From assembly GCF_022605165.1 (NCBI RefSeq), contig NC_063078.1:1-64000 (forward strand): a stretch of DNA of 64,000 bases. Reading direction: 5' to 3'. The number at the start of each line of letters is the position of its first letter. Positions within the stretch are counted from its first letter, which is position 1. The stretch is from Purpureocillium takamizusanense. Lineage: Eukaryota > Ascomycota > Sordariomycetes > Hypocreales > Ophiocordycipitaceae. The notes below the pieces were generated by a model. It was not told the DNA's origin and did not search any database. It saw only the letters and a list, made by a program, of their open reading frames with translations. Both the position numbers and the translations under genes were made by a program. This document shows positions 51,370-63,586 of the stretch, piece after piece.

Positions 51370-54300
51370 TCCCGGCAGGATACTGTAGCATCGGAGCTTC
51401 TTCTCACTCGGTCTCTGCATCAACTTATCCATTTGCCAACCAACCGCATCGCGCAACTGGGGATTTTGCGTCGCCGTCTGCCCCAGCTCGCTTGCGTGCT
51501 GGAACGCGGGACGCAGCACCCGCTGTCATCGAGCCACTTTGACTCCATGTTCTTTTGCGTTTGGTTCATGGCCCGAGGCAACACACTCAGAGCGTCCCAG
51601 AGGTGGTATGCAGCACATGTGTGTGCAGTTTTGGTTGTAGTCCCCTTTGCTTTGGATGTGTTCGAGGGGGCAGAAAGACTGACAGACTGACAGAAAGCGG
51701 ACAGGGATGCTGGTCATCTGGTCGGCGAGCCCTCGCAACTCGTTGCCCGTCTCGGATCTGTCCACGGACTCTGCCAAGTCTGCCCCTGCGCGGCGAGGTG
51801 ACACATCACGGCGGCGACCTGCTGCTGTGGAGTTCGCCCCCGGTGATTTGCTATGCCCAACTCCGACCGAGCTCCGCGGACGGTGCGTCTCGTCCGTCGT
51901 CCGTCTACCGCCCGCCTACGCGCGCTGCGCTGTGTGATGCTCGTCAGGTGACGTCGCAGTCGCCGTCTCCTGCCCCTCGCGGCACTCCTCGTCCAAGACT
52001 GTACCCGTCCAAGACATGCATGTACGTACAATGGCGTGAATGGTGTTGGGCCGCCGGCAGTCGAGATGCCGAACCCCGTCTTTGCAGCCCATGTCATCAG
52101 TCAACAAGGACGCCAGTCGGTCGTCAAAGGTCGTCCTCTGAGCCCCTCGAAGCCACGACAAAACGCTCCTGCGACTCGTTGGCCGCTGATGCCCAGGGCC
52201 CGTCCACCTCACCAGCTGGTAACCGGGCACCTCCAGCTCCACGTCCCCAGGACCTGTCATCCTGCCAATGTCAAGCCCTTGGCGCACCGCCCACCAACCA
52301 CACGAACCCGTCAAGGTTCCCAACTCTATCGCACGCCGCCATCAGTCCGTCGAAAACGCTACCTGCTACATCTACTACCGCCCTACCTACCTACCTTCCT
52401 GCGCGGCTCCAGCCCCAAAGGCTATCGACAGCCGAGCCCTGGCGGATCTAGACTTTCAGCCCCCGGATGGGCCCCAGATAAGGCACCAGCCACGGCCTCG
52501 AGGGGGCTAACCAAAGCTAAGGATGATATGTCGTGTGCGGGTTTGAAACTGTCTGGCTGGCGCACATACCGTGCAGACATGCATGATAGATGGATGGCAC
52601 GGCATCGCATGGCGGCCAGGCCGTCAATCACATCGCATCATGGCCGGCCCAAAGCATGCGCCACCGTCGCGCCCCCCAAGGTTTTCTGGCGTGATTGATT
52701 GTGAAATGATTACTGAGCCCCTTGGCGGCTCGGTTCCCCCTTGCCGGACGGCGCGTTCGTTTAGGCTTAGAGTCGCGGGGCTCGCTCACGGCGCCACTGC
52801 ACCTACCGTGCACTTGTCTGTCTTGCCTATAGATGGATGGGATGGCCCCCCAGTGCTGCTCGTGCTTCTCAACGGTGCCACGGTGCTACCTCAGCCAGCA
52901 GCCGCCAATGAGCGTCGGCATCGTCATCATCAGGTCAGCACCACGAAAGCACCAACCAGTCTCGATCCAGTCCATTCCCTTTCCCAATCTGACGCTGACG
53001 GGCGGCGGGCGGTGCACAGATGCATGCACGCACGTAGCTTGCAATGACAACAGCCGTTTCCCTGTGAGTGAGCCATGTTCATCATGTGCGTAAGCGACGA
53101 CGCTGTTGCAAGCCTTTTACCCAGGCGACGCGACGCGATGCGATGCTGACGGCGCTTTTCCCGGTGCATGGTGGTGGCCCGTTGCTTTCACGCACGTTTG
53201 ATGCTTGCATTGAATTTTCCGTGGATTCGCTGTCGCGGAACGAGACCGCGTCTCTCTCGTGGCGCCATGCATCCATCCATCCATCCACGGAAGACGAACG
53301 CATGCGGTCGTCACACGAGGGCGACCTGGAACCATGGATAGAACGGTGGCGCCTCCTCTCCCCCCGGCTTCGTTTCGTTCATTCTCACGCAGGACCCCTG
53401 GAGAGAAGAAGCATGTGCAAAACAGCACGCCCCTCCTCCATTCCCCCCTCTCCGCGGCTGGCTTGGCTGGCTGACGGCTGGGTGGCAGTCAATTATGATG
53501 GGTGTTGGTTGGCGTCAATGGACGGCACACGCATACAAGGGCGCGGCCGGCGGCTGAGTAATTGATTAGGCGACGCGGTTTTGGAGGGTCAAACCCTGAT
53601 CGGCAGCGGAAGCGGTGCCGAAGGGGGGCGGGTCCCCGGGAATGAGCGGGGCCGGCGCGGGAATAAGCGGCGCAGGGCTTGACGCTGGAGGTAATGACTG
53701 ATGAGTGATGATGGCCTCGGTGGTGATTACCCAGCGTCGTGTGAGCGACATGAGCGAAACCGTCGTGATGCGTGCCGGCATCTGTGCTCTGGAGCTCTCC
53801 GGCACTTGATGCTTGGCGATGATGACGGTGTCGATATGCACGACTGCTAATGCCAGGGTTTGCAAGTTATGACCTTGGCCGTCACGACTTACAGTATACC
53901 TTGTACAGGGCCGTGCGGCAGACGAACTGACTTGACGTGCATGCCAGCCAGCGACCGCGAGCATGTCCCCGACGTTTTCCACGCGCCGTCGCTGCTACTT
54001 CTGTTACTTCGACGCGACGCATGCGACGCCACACCTCATCCACCATGCGGGCAACGTCCCCTCCATCGCACGTCAGCCAGACGTGCATTGCAGCTCGGCA
54101 GTTGTTGGTTCCCCTCGTCTTCTGCGACTCGACAGCTGGTCCCACCCATGCAGACAATGCGGGCCAGCAAGTCGCCTCTGGCAGGGGTGATACAATTTTA
54201 GCCTTCTGAATTGTAATCTGCCGTCCGTTAGTGCCTGTTGCGCTCGCTTGCCGATTTCCCCCCTGTTGTTGCTAATGGTGGGAGGGACAGCAGTGACGAA

Positions 54301-57300
54301 TGACGGGCGGTGATGCCCTCGCCTCAGCCCGCGACTCGGCCCCAAGCCCAGCGGCCCGCGAGCGGTCTCGACTCCCTCCACAAAGAAGGGGGCGCCGAGA
54401 GGCGACGCGCGCGAGCGTCAAAGGCGGTGCCGCTCTGACGCACATCATCATCCCACCATCTCATTCGCTCGCCTCGCCCACAAAAGTGCTTCCACTCGAG
54501 AGTTGAACCGTTGGCCTGGGTTTCGCGCGCCGCCTCAACCTCAAACAGCACGACCTTGTCGCCCGCTACGTAAACAGCGCCGGGGGCTGCTTCTGCAGCG
54601 AGAGTCGAGCTCCGTGGACAAGACGTCTCACAAACCACCACTCGCACCGCCAGTCGAGGGCCGTCCACGGACGAATGTAGTAGACGAATGCCCCACTCAT
54701 CCGTCGCAAAAGGCCGAGGCACCGGGTGGGGCCTCGCCGCCTCCGTCCCGTCGCCGCACCAAATTGGGCACCGGTACTGACACGGCGAGCCCCAGCGGTA
54801 GGGCTACCTGAACGAGTGCCACTACGGCTGGCTGGCCGAGTTCGAGGAGTCCGCCACGAGGATGCAAGTGCCGTGACGCAGCACCGCGCGGTTGTCGCGA
54901 TTCATCCCAAGTTTCATGGCCGTTGCCTACCTCGACGAGGGCGCCAGTGGAAAATTCCTTTGTCGTCGGGACTCCCAACGACTTCGACGGACAAACAGAC
55001 AGCCCAGCGGTGTGGTGCACGCCCCCTCCCACTCTGCCATGATCCTGACCCTCGTCATGCGCACCCCTGACGTTGAATTTTTTTTTTCCCGCTCCCGTGT
55101 GTCAACGGTGTGTGGTTTTGATATCGTCATCCGCCTCCACTACCGTGCCCATGCACCCACCACGCCTGGCTGCCGGCCCGTGGAGACGCTACGACGCCGA
55201 GCGTGCTCCAGGCTCAGCCTGTTGGTGCAGCACCTGCCCGCGTATCTCCGGCGCCAGGCAGCTCCACCTCGCCCTGCCATCTGCCCTGTGGTGCAGCCAG
55301 CCCGTCCCCCCCCAAGTGCCGGGCTTCCATGCGGCATTCTGGAAGGAAGGCCGGAGCGAAGTGGGTGGAAGCGGGATACTGACGCGATGCCGAGCTTCGG
55401 CGTCGTTGTCGTCAACGGGGCGGTCGTCGCTCGGGACGTCAGCCCTGCGCTCTCGCAAGCGGTTGCCACCACCAGTATTCGTTTCCCGTGCTAGATGCCG
55501 TGGTTTGGCGCCTGGCTTTCCGATGCTGACACGTCCCGGACACGGCGCAAGTAGTGTTATCAGTGAGGCCGGATCTCAGTCCAGGACGCGGCACGGCGCA
55601 GGTGGCTTCGTAGCATCACCGCCATCGCGCTCCCGGCACTGGTAGCCCGATTGTCACGGTGATGCTGACGACAGTGACGATGATGGTCAAGACCAGACCC
55701 CCCAGCACTCTGTCCCCGTGATGCCTTGCAGGGCCCTTCTCCGCGGCGCGGGGCCGCTCCTTTTGCCCACACGTGTCGGCCACCCACGCTGCTGCATCTC
55801 GCGATCGCGTACGGAGTACTGTACGTACGTAGCAGCAACGGTGTCCTCCACCCCCTCGCCGACTGCCCCAAATCGAACCCCGGTTCTGCAATGGTCGCGG
55901 GGCGGCTTGCAGAGCTGCGATCGAGCCAAGGCGATGGGACGGGTGGACAGCGACACGGACTGGCGCCGCCGCTGTGGCTGGGGCCCCTGCCCTCCACCCC
56001 CACTGTCTCGCGTCTTCAACGGCGATTTCGGGTGCCGACCGGCATCTTCGCGCCGCCATCGCCCGCCCGTCTGCTCGCGCGCCCTGCCAGAGGCGCAACC
56101 ACTTGCTGGGTGCTGTTGCTGCTGCTGCTGCTGCTGCTGCCCAGGCCAATGCCGCGCGCAGTGCTGTGGTGCCTTACCAACTGTTCCCTAAGGTGCAGCG
56201 AAAGCGCCAATGGGCAGAGGGCGTGCCCGTCGTCGGGACAGGAAGGCTCGCGTTCACGTCGACTCATGCCGCACCTGCGCACCGCCGACAGCGGCCCTGT
56301 CGTGATAAACGCCGGCGCATGCTCCTTCTGGCCATCTGGCCACGACGAGAACAACTCGGGACGCGCTCAAATGCCTCACGTCTCCCGGGCGGCCATGCGC
56401 GCATGTAGTTCGTATGCGCGCTGTACTGCATTACTATGGGGGTCAGCATGCCCCAGACGCAAGGCACCTTGCGGGTCTGCATGTCTTTGCACGCACAGCG
56501 GGCGTTGCAAAAATCTCGATGGCTCCATCGTGCATCCACAATGGGACACCTTGGCTCGCTCGTTCCAGTCAACCGCTGGCGGCGTCGCGCATGCACATTG
56601 GACAATTGCCATGGCCAGCGCGCAGGGCGGCGGGAACACAGACACGCAGTCCGGGCCCGTCAAAGTCCGATGGCGCGTCTTGCCCCCTCCCAACCCCGTC
56701 AGCTCGGGAAGCTGTTCGGCAACTGGGGCGGTGGGTACCCGACCAGGGCGGGCAACCGGGTATGGCCGTGGGCGTGGGCGTGGATGGCTTCCAGAACGCC
56801 GACCCTGTTTCCCGAACCCGATTTTTTTTTTTTGCGCCCGCCGGGGTTGCTGCTGGGAGCATTGTGCGCATTCGTCTCGCCCTGGGCTGTCTCGTTCAAG
56901 GCTTGCTCCACGTCGTTGGTGACGGGGCTGCATAAGGGCCTGCATGTGTTGTGACTGTCCACGCTGCGAGGTACCGGTGCCATCGCATCATCGTCGTCCA
57001 GGCCGTGTGTGGTTCCTGACCCATTGTGACGTTGTCGTGCGATGCGACACAGGGCGCCATTGACACGTAATGGTTGGTTGTCCTGGGCCTCCCCTCCGAT
57101 TATTGCCGTCGTTGGATACCGTCGTCGCAGCATAGGGGATGCGTGTGCCCTCCCACCCCCAGCGTCTATCCATCATCAATTCAACGGTCAAGTGCTTTTC
57201 GGTGCCGTCCATCGTCACCATCCCCGTCTGGAGAGCGCCATCGCACCGGTCTTTGCCCCATCCCCGACCCCGATGCACAAAACCATCACGGCTCGTGCCC

Positions 57301-58933
57301 TCCCCTCGCCGCTACAGGGTGGGCCCGCGACAGGGGTTCTGCAGGGGGCGAACAAAACGTGGTGGTGGGTGCCATGGTCTCCGACAATGTCCATGGAGTT
57401 TTGCACCGCCGCCACTCGGCCGAGTCACCCCGTCTGAGGATTCCGTCCGCGGCCGTCTGCATTGCATTGCATTGGACAATGTACGACGGACGCGGGCGGC
57501 AACGTCCCGGCGCATCATGGTGCATCTTGACCCTTTCCGTGTGGTGCCCCGCTGGCGCGGTGTAAATGTCGTCGAACCCGGTCACTGTCGAATCGTCAAG
57601 CTCCACAACATCGACCGACGCCCAGGTACTCGCTGTGACATCATTTGAGTCTGCGCAGCCGCACCGCGGCGGTGATCCTCACCACGACCTGCGACGACCG
57701 ACGGCTCGCGATCTCGGCACTGCCCATGCCCACCTCCATGCACCCGAGAGACCACACGGCGCAAACCCGCGGGGCCTTTGCCGTCGCCGTCGCCGTCCGG
57801 CTTTCATCGTCCCATGAGTTGACATCGCGGCAGCCCTGACTCGATCAAACGCCGCCACAGGCACCCGCTCGACAGACCCCAACGCTTCAGCCACAGGTGG
57901 AAGCCAAGGCCGCCAAGGCTCGGCAGCCCTCCCGTCGCGCGCGTCCGTGGCGGGCGAACAAAAGAGGCAGCGGCAGAGTTCGCCGGCGTCATGGCCTGAC
58001 GCCTTGGTGTCGCTCTGCACGACGCGGGGGACCGACGACGAGGCGTGCCTTGCAGTGCCGAGGCTGCCCCGATACATTCATCGCGCCGTTGCTCGATGCC
58101 TAGTGATGAATTTTCGTCGTCGGGCCTCTTCACCTCTCCAGATGCTGTGTGCCACCCGCATCGGAGCCGACTCCGACCACCACACGGCGCAACGCCGACC
58201 GACGTTGAGACTTTGAGTGCAATCGTCGTGGCGCCGCGCTCCGGCACGTTGAACCGTTCGCTACCCGCTCGGGCAGGGGCCGCAACCCGCACGCCCAGGG
58301 CTTGAAGCCATCGCCAAAGCCTGATTTTGAGGAACCACTCGGCCATACGCCGATGCGTCGCAAGCCCGTCGAGCTGCCCCCCTTTCCGAGTCTTGCAGGA
58401 AAACCCTGCGCGCCGTCAACTATCGACGGTGAGGCCATGCCAAAGCCGGCTCTCCAGCGCCGCGCGACCCACCTACGAATTAGACGAACTTCCCGATCCG
58501 CTTCGGATGACACCGATCTACGTTCAGCAGCGTGCCGTGCTAGGAGGTAGTGGGTAGTCAATCGAGGCGACGAGGGGGCTAGGGGTGGTGATGCTTGGCT
58601 ATTCATGACCTACGCGCTTGCTGGCCGCGCAGGAATGGTTGACATCATCTCGTATCACCCAGGGTGGCGGCTGGCCTCCACAGAGGCAAGCGATCCAGAC
58701 GTTCGACAAGGTTTGCCCGCCAAACCATCTCCAAATGCCCCGGACTGCGCCTGCAGCCAATCAACGAGTCGGGGATACATCTAAACCAGGCCGCAGTCTA
58801 CCGTTCCACTTACACGAAGGGCCAGCGAAGGCGCTACCGCGAAATATCAGCCCATCAAGGGGGACGCACCACCGAGGCGAAATCGTGCCTCCAGCGGCTT
58901 CGACGACGAGGGCGTGCAGGACGGCACTTCCGC

Positions 58934-60195
58934 CTAGACGTCGTTGAAAAATAGCATCCGCGGTTCCTCGTCCTCGCACATCGACCACGCCCACGCCGCG
59001 CTCGGCCAATATCCCAGCAGCGCGGAGTTTTCGAGCCCATAGTTGGCCGGCTTGAAGAGTGTTGCGTCGCGCGCCCGGGTCTCGGCAACGGCGTCCGGCG
59101 TCGCCAGCGCGAGGAAGTGGCTCCTCCTCGATCCCTTCTCCAGCGATCTGGAACGTTACGTCGGTCAGCTCCGGACGGCTCATCGCGCGAGAGCCTCGCC
59201 TGCTTTCTCTTCGCCGTCGGACCATGGTCAGCTTGGACTTACAATGCGTTACCGAGCACGCCGTGGCAGAGGCTCGGCTCCTTCTTGAGCACGCCCTTGG
59301 CCCAGGTGACCTCACGGCCCTTGTGAATGGCCTTGTCGAACCGCTCGGCGAAGTCGGGGTAGTGAGGGCGCAGCGATTGCAGCGCAAAGACGAATCCCGG
59401 CGCGCCGTGGCAGAACTGCACCCGGACGGCAGCCTCGCCGGCTTCGAGGGCCTTGGCCGTGTGAATCCAGTTGCCCTCGTCGCTCTGGAGGTCCAGGAGC
59501 TCCTCGAGCAGGCCAGCGAGCTCAGGGGCGAGCGTCGGGACGCATAGCACAATCTGCGCCAGGGTGCCAATGTCGCCGTGGGGGGCTCCAAAGTATCGAT
59601 CGCCGTTCCACACCCAGTGGCCCTTGCCGTCGTCGTCCTTGTCCAAGATGCGGCGCGCCAGGCGGGCTATGGGCTCCTCGAGCAGGTCCGCGGAGTCGGG
59701 CACCCAGTGGCGCACCGCGCGCAGCATGTAGAGCATGCCCGCCCTGCCGTATATCATCTCGGCGGGAAACTTGTCGGCGCCCTCCCCCGACGCGGGCTCG
59801 AGCAGTCTCGGCATGTGCGCGAGCAGCGCCGTCACGCAGCGCCGGTCCTTGGTGACGCAGGCGCGCACGGCGTCGAGAGCGAGCACCTCGGCAACGAAGC
59901 CGCAGCACCCGTCCTGGAGAACGAGCGTCCCGCGGTCGCCCTCGACGTACTTGCCGGCCCAGTGCACAAGGTTGTGACCCTGGATGCGTAGGTCCGGGTG
60001 ACGGGCGGACAAGCAGAGGAGAGCGTAGGCGACGCCTGTCGGGCCCGCGATCAGCCCTATGCACGTCTCGGGGTCGTAGGATTCCTGCGGCGGGTGCGTC
60101 GTGACGAGCGTTTCCAGGCTTTCCCTCAGCAGGTCCGCCGGGGCCGCCCCGAGGGCCTGCTGCGGCATGGTGTTGTCGATGTAGAGCTGCTCCAT
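58934..60195 (-). CDS. LanC-like (lanthionine synthetase C-like) protein
   Basis: Exon 60195-59243 joins exon 59147-58934 across a 95-nt intron (donor GTAAGT, branch CTGAC, acceptor TTCCAG) to give 388 residues. Signature motifs are GAPHGDIG (H206, equivalent of the catalytic-site His), FCHGAPG (C262-H263) and LCHGVLG (C310-H311). The two Cys and the following His are the zinc ligands of LanC cyclases, in the alpha/alpha-barrel fold. The second exon restores the family's C-terminal end (YGLENSALLGYWPSAAWAW). Eukaryotic LanC-like proteins bind zinc and have been linked to glutathione addition to dehydroamino acids. No lantibiotic precursor or dehydratase is seen nearby, so peptide cyclisation is not implied. 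The protein is probably cytosolic. Confidence 0.87.
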
Positions 60196-61121
60196 GTTGG
60201 CGAATGCGATGGATTGGGAGAGAGGAACAGCTCATGAGCAGTTCGGGCAGTCCTTTTTGATCGGCAGGCCGGGCAGTGAGACACTGGCAACCCCGCGTCG
60301 GAAATGACCGTGCCGCGCCGACAGCCCGGACAACTCACAGCTGAAGCCTGGGACGGGGCCGTTGACAATCACATTCAGGGTTCATCCCGCTCGTGACGCT
60401 AGACGCACCGAATAGGCAGGCGGACATCGTCAATCGCCTACGCGAGGGCTAGTCCGAGACGGTGACTCAGGGACCGACGTGACTGCATTGTCTCCGCACA
60501 GCGTGAAGGCGATTCGGACGAGCAGCGTGGCTGACGGCTCTATTCGTGAGTAAACGTGGCATCTCGGCGAGTCGGACGTACCAGGTAGCTAGTTTGTACC
60601 ATTCGGGCAGGCGGGCGCGGGATGTTCCTGCGAGCTCGTCCACCGCTGATGCCAACGGGTTTCGTCAAAGGTGGTGCAGTGGCCAGGTGGCCGAAGAGCA
60701 TCCAGTATACGAAGTAGCGGGTGATGTCGAGCTGCTGAGTGTCTGCCAGTTGGAAGCAGCGTTGGCTGGTCCTTCCCTTTCATCGTCGCGCCACAGGCTG
60801 GTGGTCCACGGGCGTTCTGCCTGCGCCAACCCCACCGGAGCAAAAGCCCCTGGACGGCCTGCAGATGGCTGCAGATGGCTGGAGCGGCAACGATGACGAC
60901 ATCGCATCGAGCGGTTGACCTCGCCAAGGTCTCGCATGCCATGCGAACCCTCCTCCCTGCACCGAATTGACTACGCTCTCACGGCCGCAATTGACATCCT
61001 CCCAGCAACTGAGCCGCTTTCCGTGTCGCACCACGAGGTTGTCAAAACGACCCGCCCTTGAGCTTGCCAGCTAGCGATCGAGTCCTCGCAGTCATCACCC
61101 ACACGTACGCACATCGTCAGA
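60196..61121. promoter_or_regulatory. divergent promoter of the LanC-like and EI24-like genes
   Basis: About 930 nt between head-to-head start codons. No gene or clear element is seen. Confidence 0.4.
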
Positions 61122-62341
61122 ATGGCAGACTCCAAGGAGCAGGCCACGTCCGGTGGGCAGTCGGCGAGCCGTCGCGTCGCGGGCTCCGTCGGCGAAAAGG
61201 CGCAGCAAGTCCTGTAAGAGAAACCCCCCTTCAGATGAACGAAGCTGACCCGTTGTAGCAAGGAAGACTACGACAAGGCCAGGACCCTGGCGTTTGACGC
61301 GCTCAAGAGCAGGGCCTATCTCTACCCGATCAAGGTGCCTATCCTGGGACCAACTCGCGGGCCGGCGCTGACTCTCACAGGGCATATTCTACTTCCTCAC
61401 CCATCGCTCCTTGTGGAAGCCCTTTACCTCCCGCCTCGCCCCGTACATCGGGCTCTCCGTGTCCGTCATCGGCAGCATGTTTGCTTTTACCTACCTGCCG
61501 CAGCTTGCTGTCCTCGTCTTCGTCAACGGCCCGCTTGCCGTCTTCTCCACCGTGCTGGTCGTCCTCAACGAGTCCTCTACCATTGTGAACATCGTTGCCC
61601 GCAATTGGTTCCTGCAGGACGCGCTCCTCGACACCTTTGATGGCACCCTGATTGCTCGCAACAACACCGCCATCGTGAGCGAGGGCCGCGAGGTCAAGTC
61701 TGGCAGCGACCCCATGGCGCGCCTCGGGCGCATCCTCAAGAGCCCCTTTGACAAGTTTAGCATCACGGCGCTCGTCCGCTACATCATCCACCTGCCTCTC
61801 AACTTCATCCCGGTCGTGGGCACCGTCATCTTCATCGTTCTTCAGGGTGAGTGGGCTCAACTATTTGAAATGCGGATGTTGACACATTCGTAGGGCGGTC
61901 CCGCGGGCAGCGTGTTCATGGTAGAGTATGTCGATCGCCTGCCTCATACGTGGACCTCTGAGGCTGACAACCTGCAGTATTTTCAGCTGAAGAAGTGGTC
62001 GGCTCGCCAGCGCGAGGGCTGGCTCGAAAAGCACACTGGCCCGTATACGTCGTACGTCGGCATCTCCTTGAGCCGTGCCACCCGTGCGGCGCTTGCGCGG
62101 CTTGCTAACCTCGGCTGTCAGGTTTGGCCTCGTCGCGACGTTGCTCGAGATGGTTCCCGTCGTTTCCATCTTCTTCACATACACAAACACGGGTGAGTGG
62201 GCTCGTTGCCTGCGTGGGCGAGCTGAGCTGACACGCGCAGTTGGTGCCGCGCTGTGGGCCGCGGATATCGAGGCGATGAACACCTCCATGACCGACGAGA
62301 CGGCGCCCACGCTTCGGGAGGCGGCCAAGAAGGTCGAGTGA
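61122..62341 (+). CDS. EI24/Rrt8-like multi-pass membrane protein
   Basis: Seven exons: 61122-61213, 61259-61334, 61381-61846, 61894-61925, 61978-62051, 62122-62192 and 62241-62341. All have GT-AG junctions and compatible phases, giving 303 residues. The start MADSKEQATSGG is followed by a soluble helix. A large hydrophobic core has transmembrane hairpins (SVSVIGSMFAFTYLPQLAVL, then VFSTVLVVL, IIHLPLNFIPVVGTVIFIV and LLEMVPVVSIFFTYTNT), typical of the EI24 domain. The motif RYFQLKKWSARQRE and the end VGAALWAADIEAM match yeast Rrt8/Lds1-type proteins, which in yeast localise to lipid droplets and the spore wall. It probably acts in ER, lipid-droplet or spore-wall lipid metabolism. The tiny 32-nt fourth exon is required to keep the frame. 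Confidence 0.83.
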
Positions 62342-63586
62342 ACAATGTACGCTTCAGTGATCTAAGAGTGCTCAATCTCAACGTACCGAGACAAATAGAG
62401 CCAGGACTCGAAATGTAGAAAGCCGTTGTCTCGTCTACGTGAATGAGCCTGTCTCAAGTATCTGTGCTTGCATGCGCGAGAACCCCGACTCAAAGACTCG
62501 GTGCCACAGAGCCACGATGCAGGAACGGTGACACTGTCTGGCTCGCCGTGCAACATGGGAATCAGAATGGCTGGTTGCACAGGGCTGCCGAAGGCACCGG
62601 ATCTCGCGTTTCCCGACCGCGTACATGGGATGGTCGAGCGACAACCCGAGACACCAGCCCGGCCGCCTTGCACAGACTCAACCCGTTGTCGAGTCGGATC
62701 ATGGCAGCTGCTGTCAATGCTGGCTGGTTCGGCTTACAGCTCGCTTCGCACCCTGGCGACTTCCTCCTAGTCGACCTCGCTGGGAGAGTTAGCACAGGCA
62801 CCCCTAACCGTGGGACATCGCAGTCGTGTATACGACGGCTGAATAGGCGAGAGCAACACACTCAGCTCACCATGTCAATAATCAGCCGCAGCTCGAGCCG
62901 ACGAGTAGCGAGGTGGTCCAACTGATGAGCACCGAGCGAGAGGCCCGGCCTGGAATGTCGCCGAAGGGCCATCTCCTTCGCGAGCGTCGCCGGTTGGGGT
63001 GCAGCGTTGAGCGGATGCCGAGCAGACGTTCCAACAACCATGTGTAGCGAGCGGGGGCAGCAAACGGGAGACACGGCTGCGGGGTCGTAGACGGCATCCT
63101 GCCGTGAGCTGCGAAACATCGAGTTTGATGGAGACGACCGGATCGTGGACTCGCAGTTGACCGACGCCTGTGCGCGCATCGCCGGCCGCTCCTTCCCGCA
63201 TCGCCAACCGACACCACCCGTCTACGCAAGCTACTTTTCCTCGACCCGCCGCTCTCTTCTCTGCTCCGCCGCCTCGCCTCATTTTCCTCTGCTGCTCCCT
63301 CGAACTGCGTCGACTCGTCCCTCGTTGGTCATCTTTGGCCACCTCGCGTCTCTGCTCTTCTGCAGACCGTCTCGCTCCCTCTGGAAGGCTGAGAGCCACC
63401 GCTCGCTAGACGACTCTTTCTTGCCGCTCCCTTTCTTTGCCCGTCTGGACGCGCACATTCGTTACTTTGGGGCAGCTCTGGATATCTGATTCCCAATACC
63501 ATCTGTAGAGAGTAGGTAGGCTTCGTGTCCTCCGCAAGGGCCTAGCTCTGTCTGACGCAGAAGCAGCTCCATTACCGTTAGCCAAC
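62342..63586. other. intergenic region with pyrimidine-rich leader
   Basis: About 1.2 kb without a supportable gene. The segment 63230-63440 is strongly C/T-rich on the plus strand, as in promoters and leaders of well-expressed fungal genes, and precedes the secreted protein gene. Confidence 0.45.

Larger units (their letters stand above)
46835..58933. other. 12-kb gene-poor region upstream of the transcription factor
   Basis: No open frame here has a recognisable domain, consistent coding composition or convincing splice structure on either strand. The longest frames (for example 51555-52451 and 55726-56922) are Arg/Pro/Ser-rich and cross simple repeats. The first several hundred nt are probably promoter and leader of the transcription factor. 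Repeats include AGGAC near 47220-47240, CAGCAC near 47840-47880 and 48360-48415, CGA at 51346-51369 and GCT near 56115-56140. Poly-T runs lie near 55080 and 56822. Confidence 0.5.

Noticed and set aside
51555..52451. 298-codon plus-strand frame upstream of the transcription factor
   Set aside because: Low-complexity Ser/Pro/Arg composition, no motif, and several equally long overlapping frames.
53566..53982. 138-codon minus-strand frame ending in a Pro/Ala-rich tail
   Set aside because: The C-terminal part looks mildly protein-like, but no homology, splice structure or leader supports a gene.
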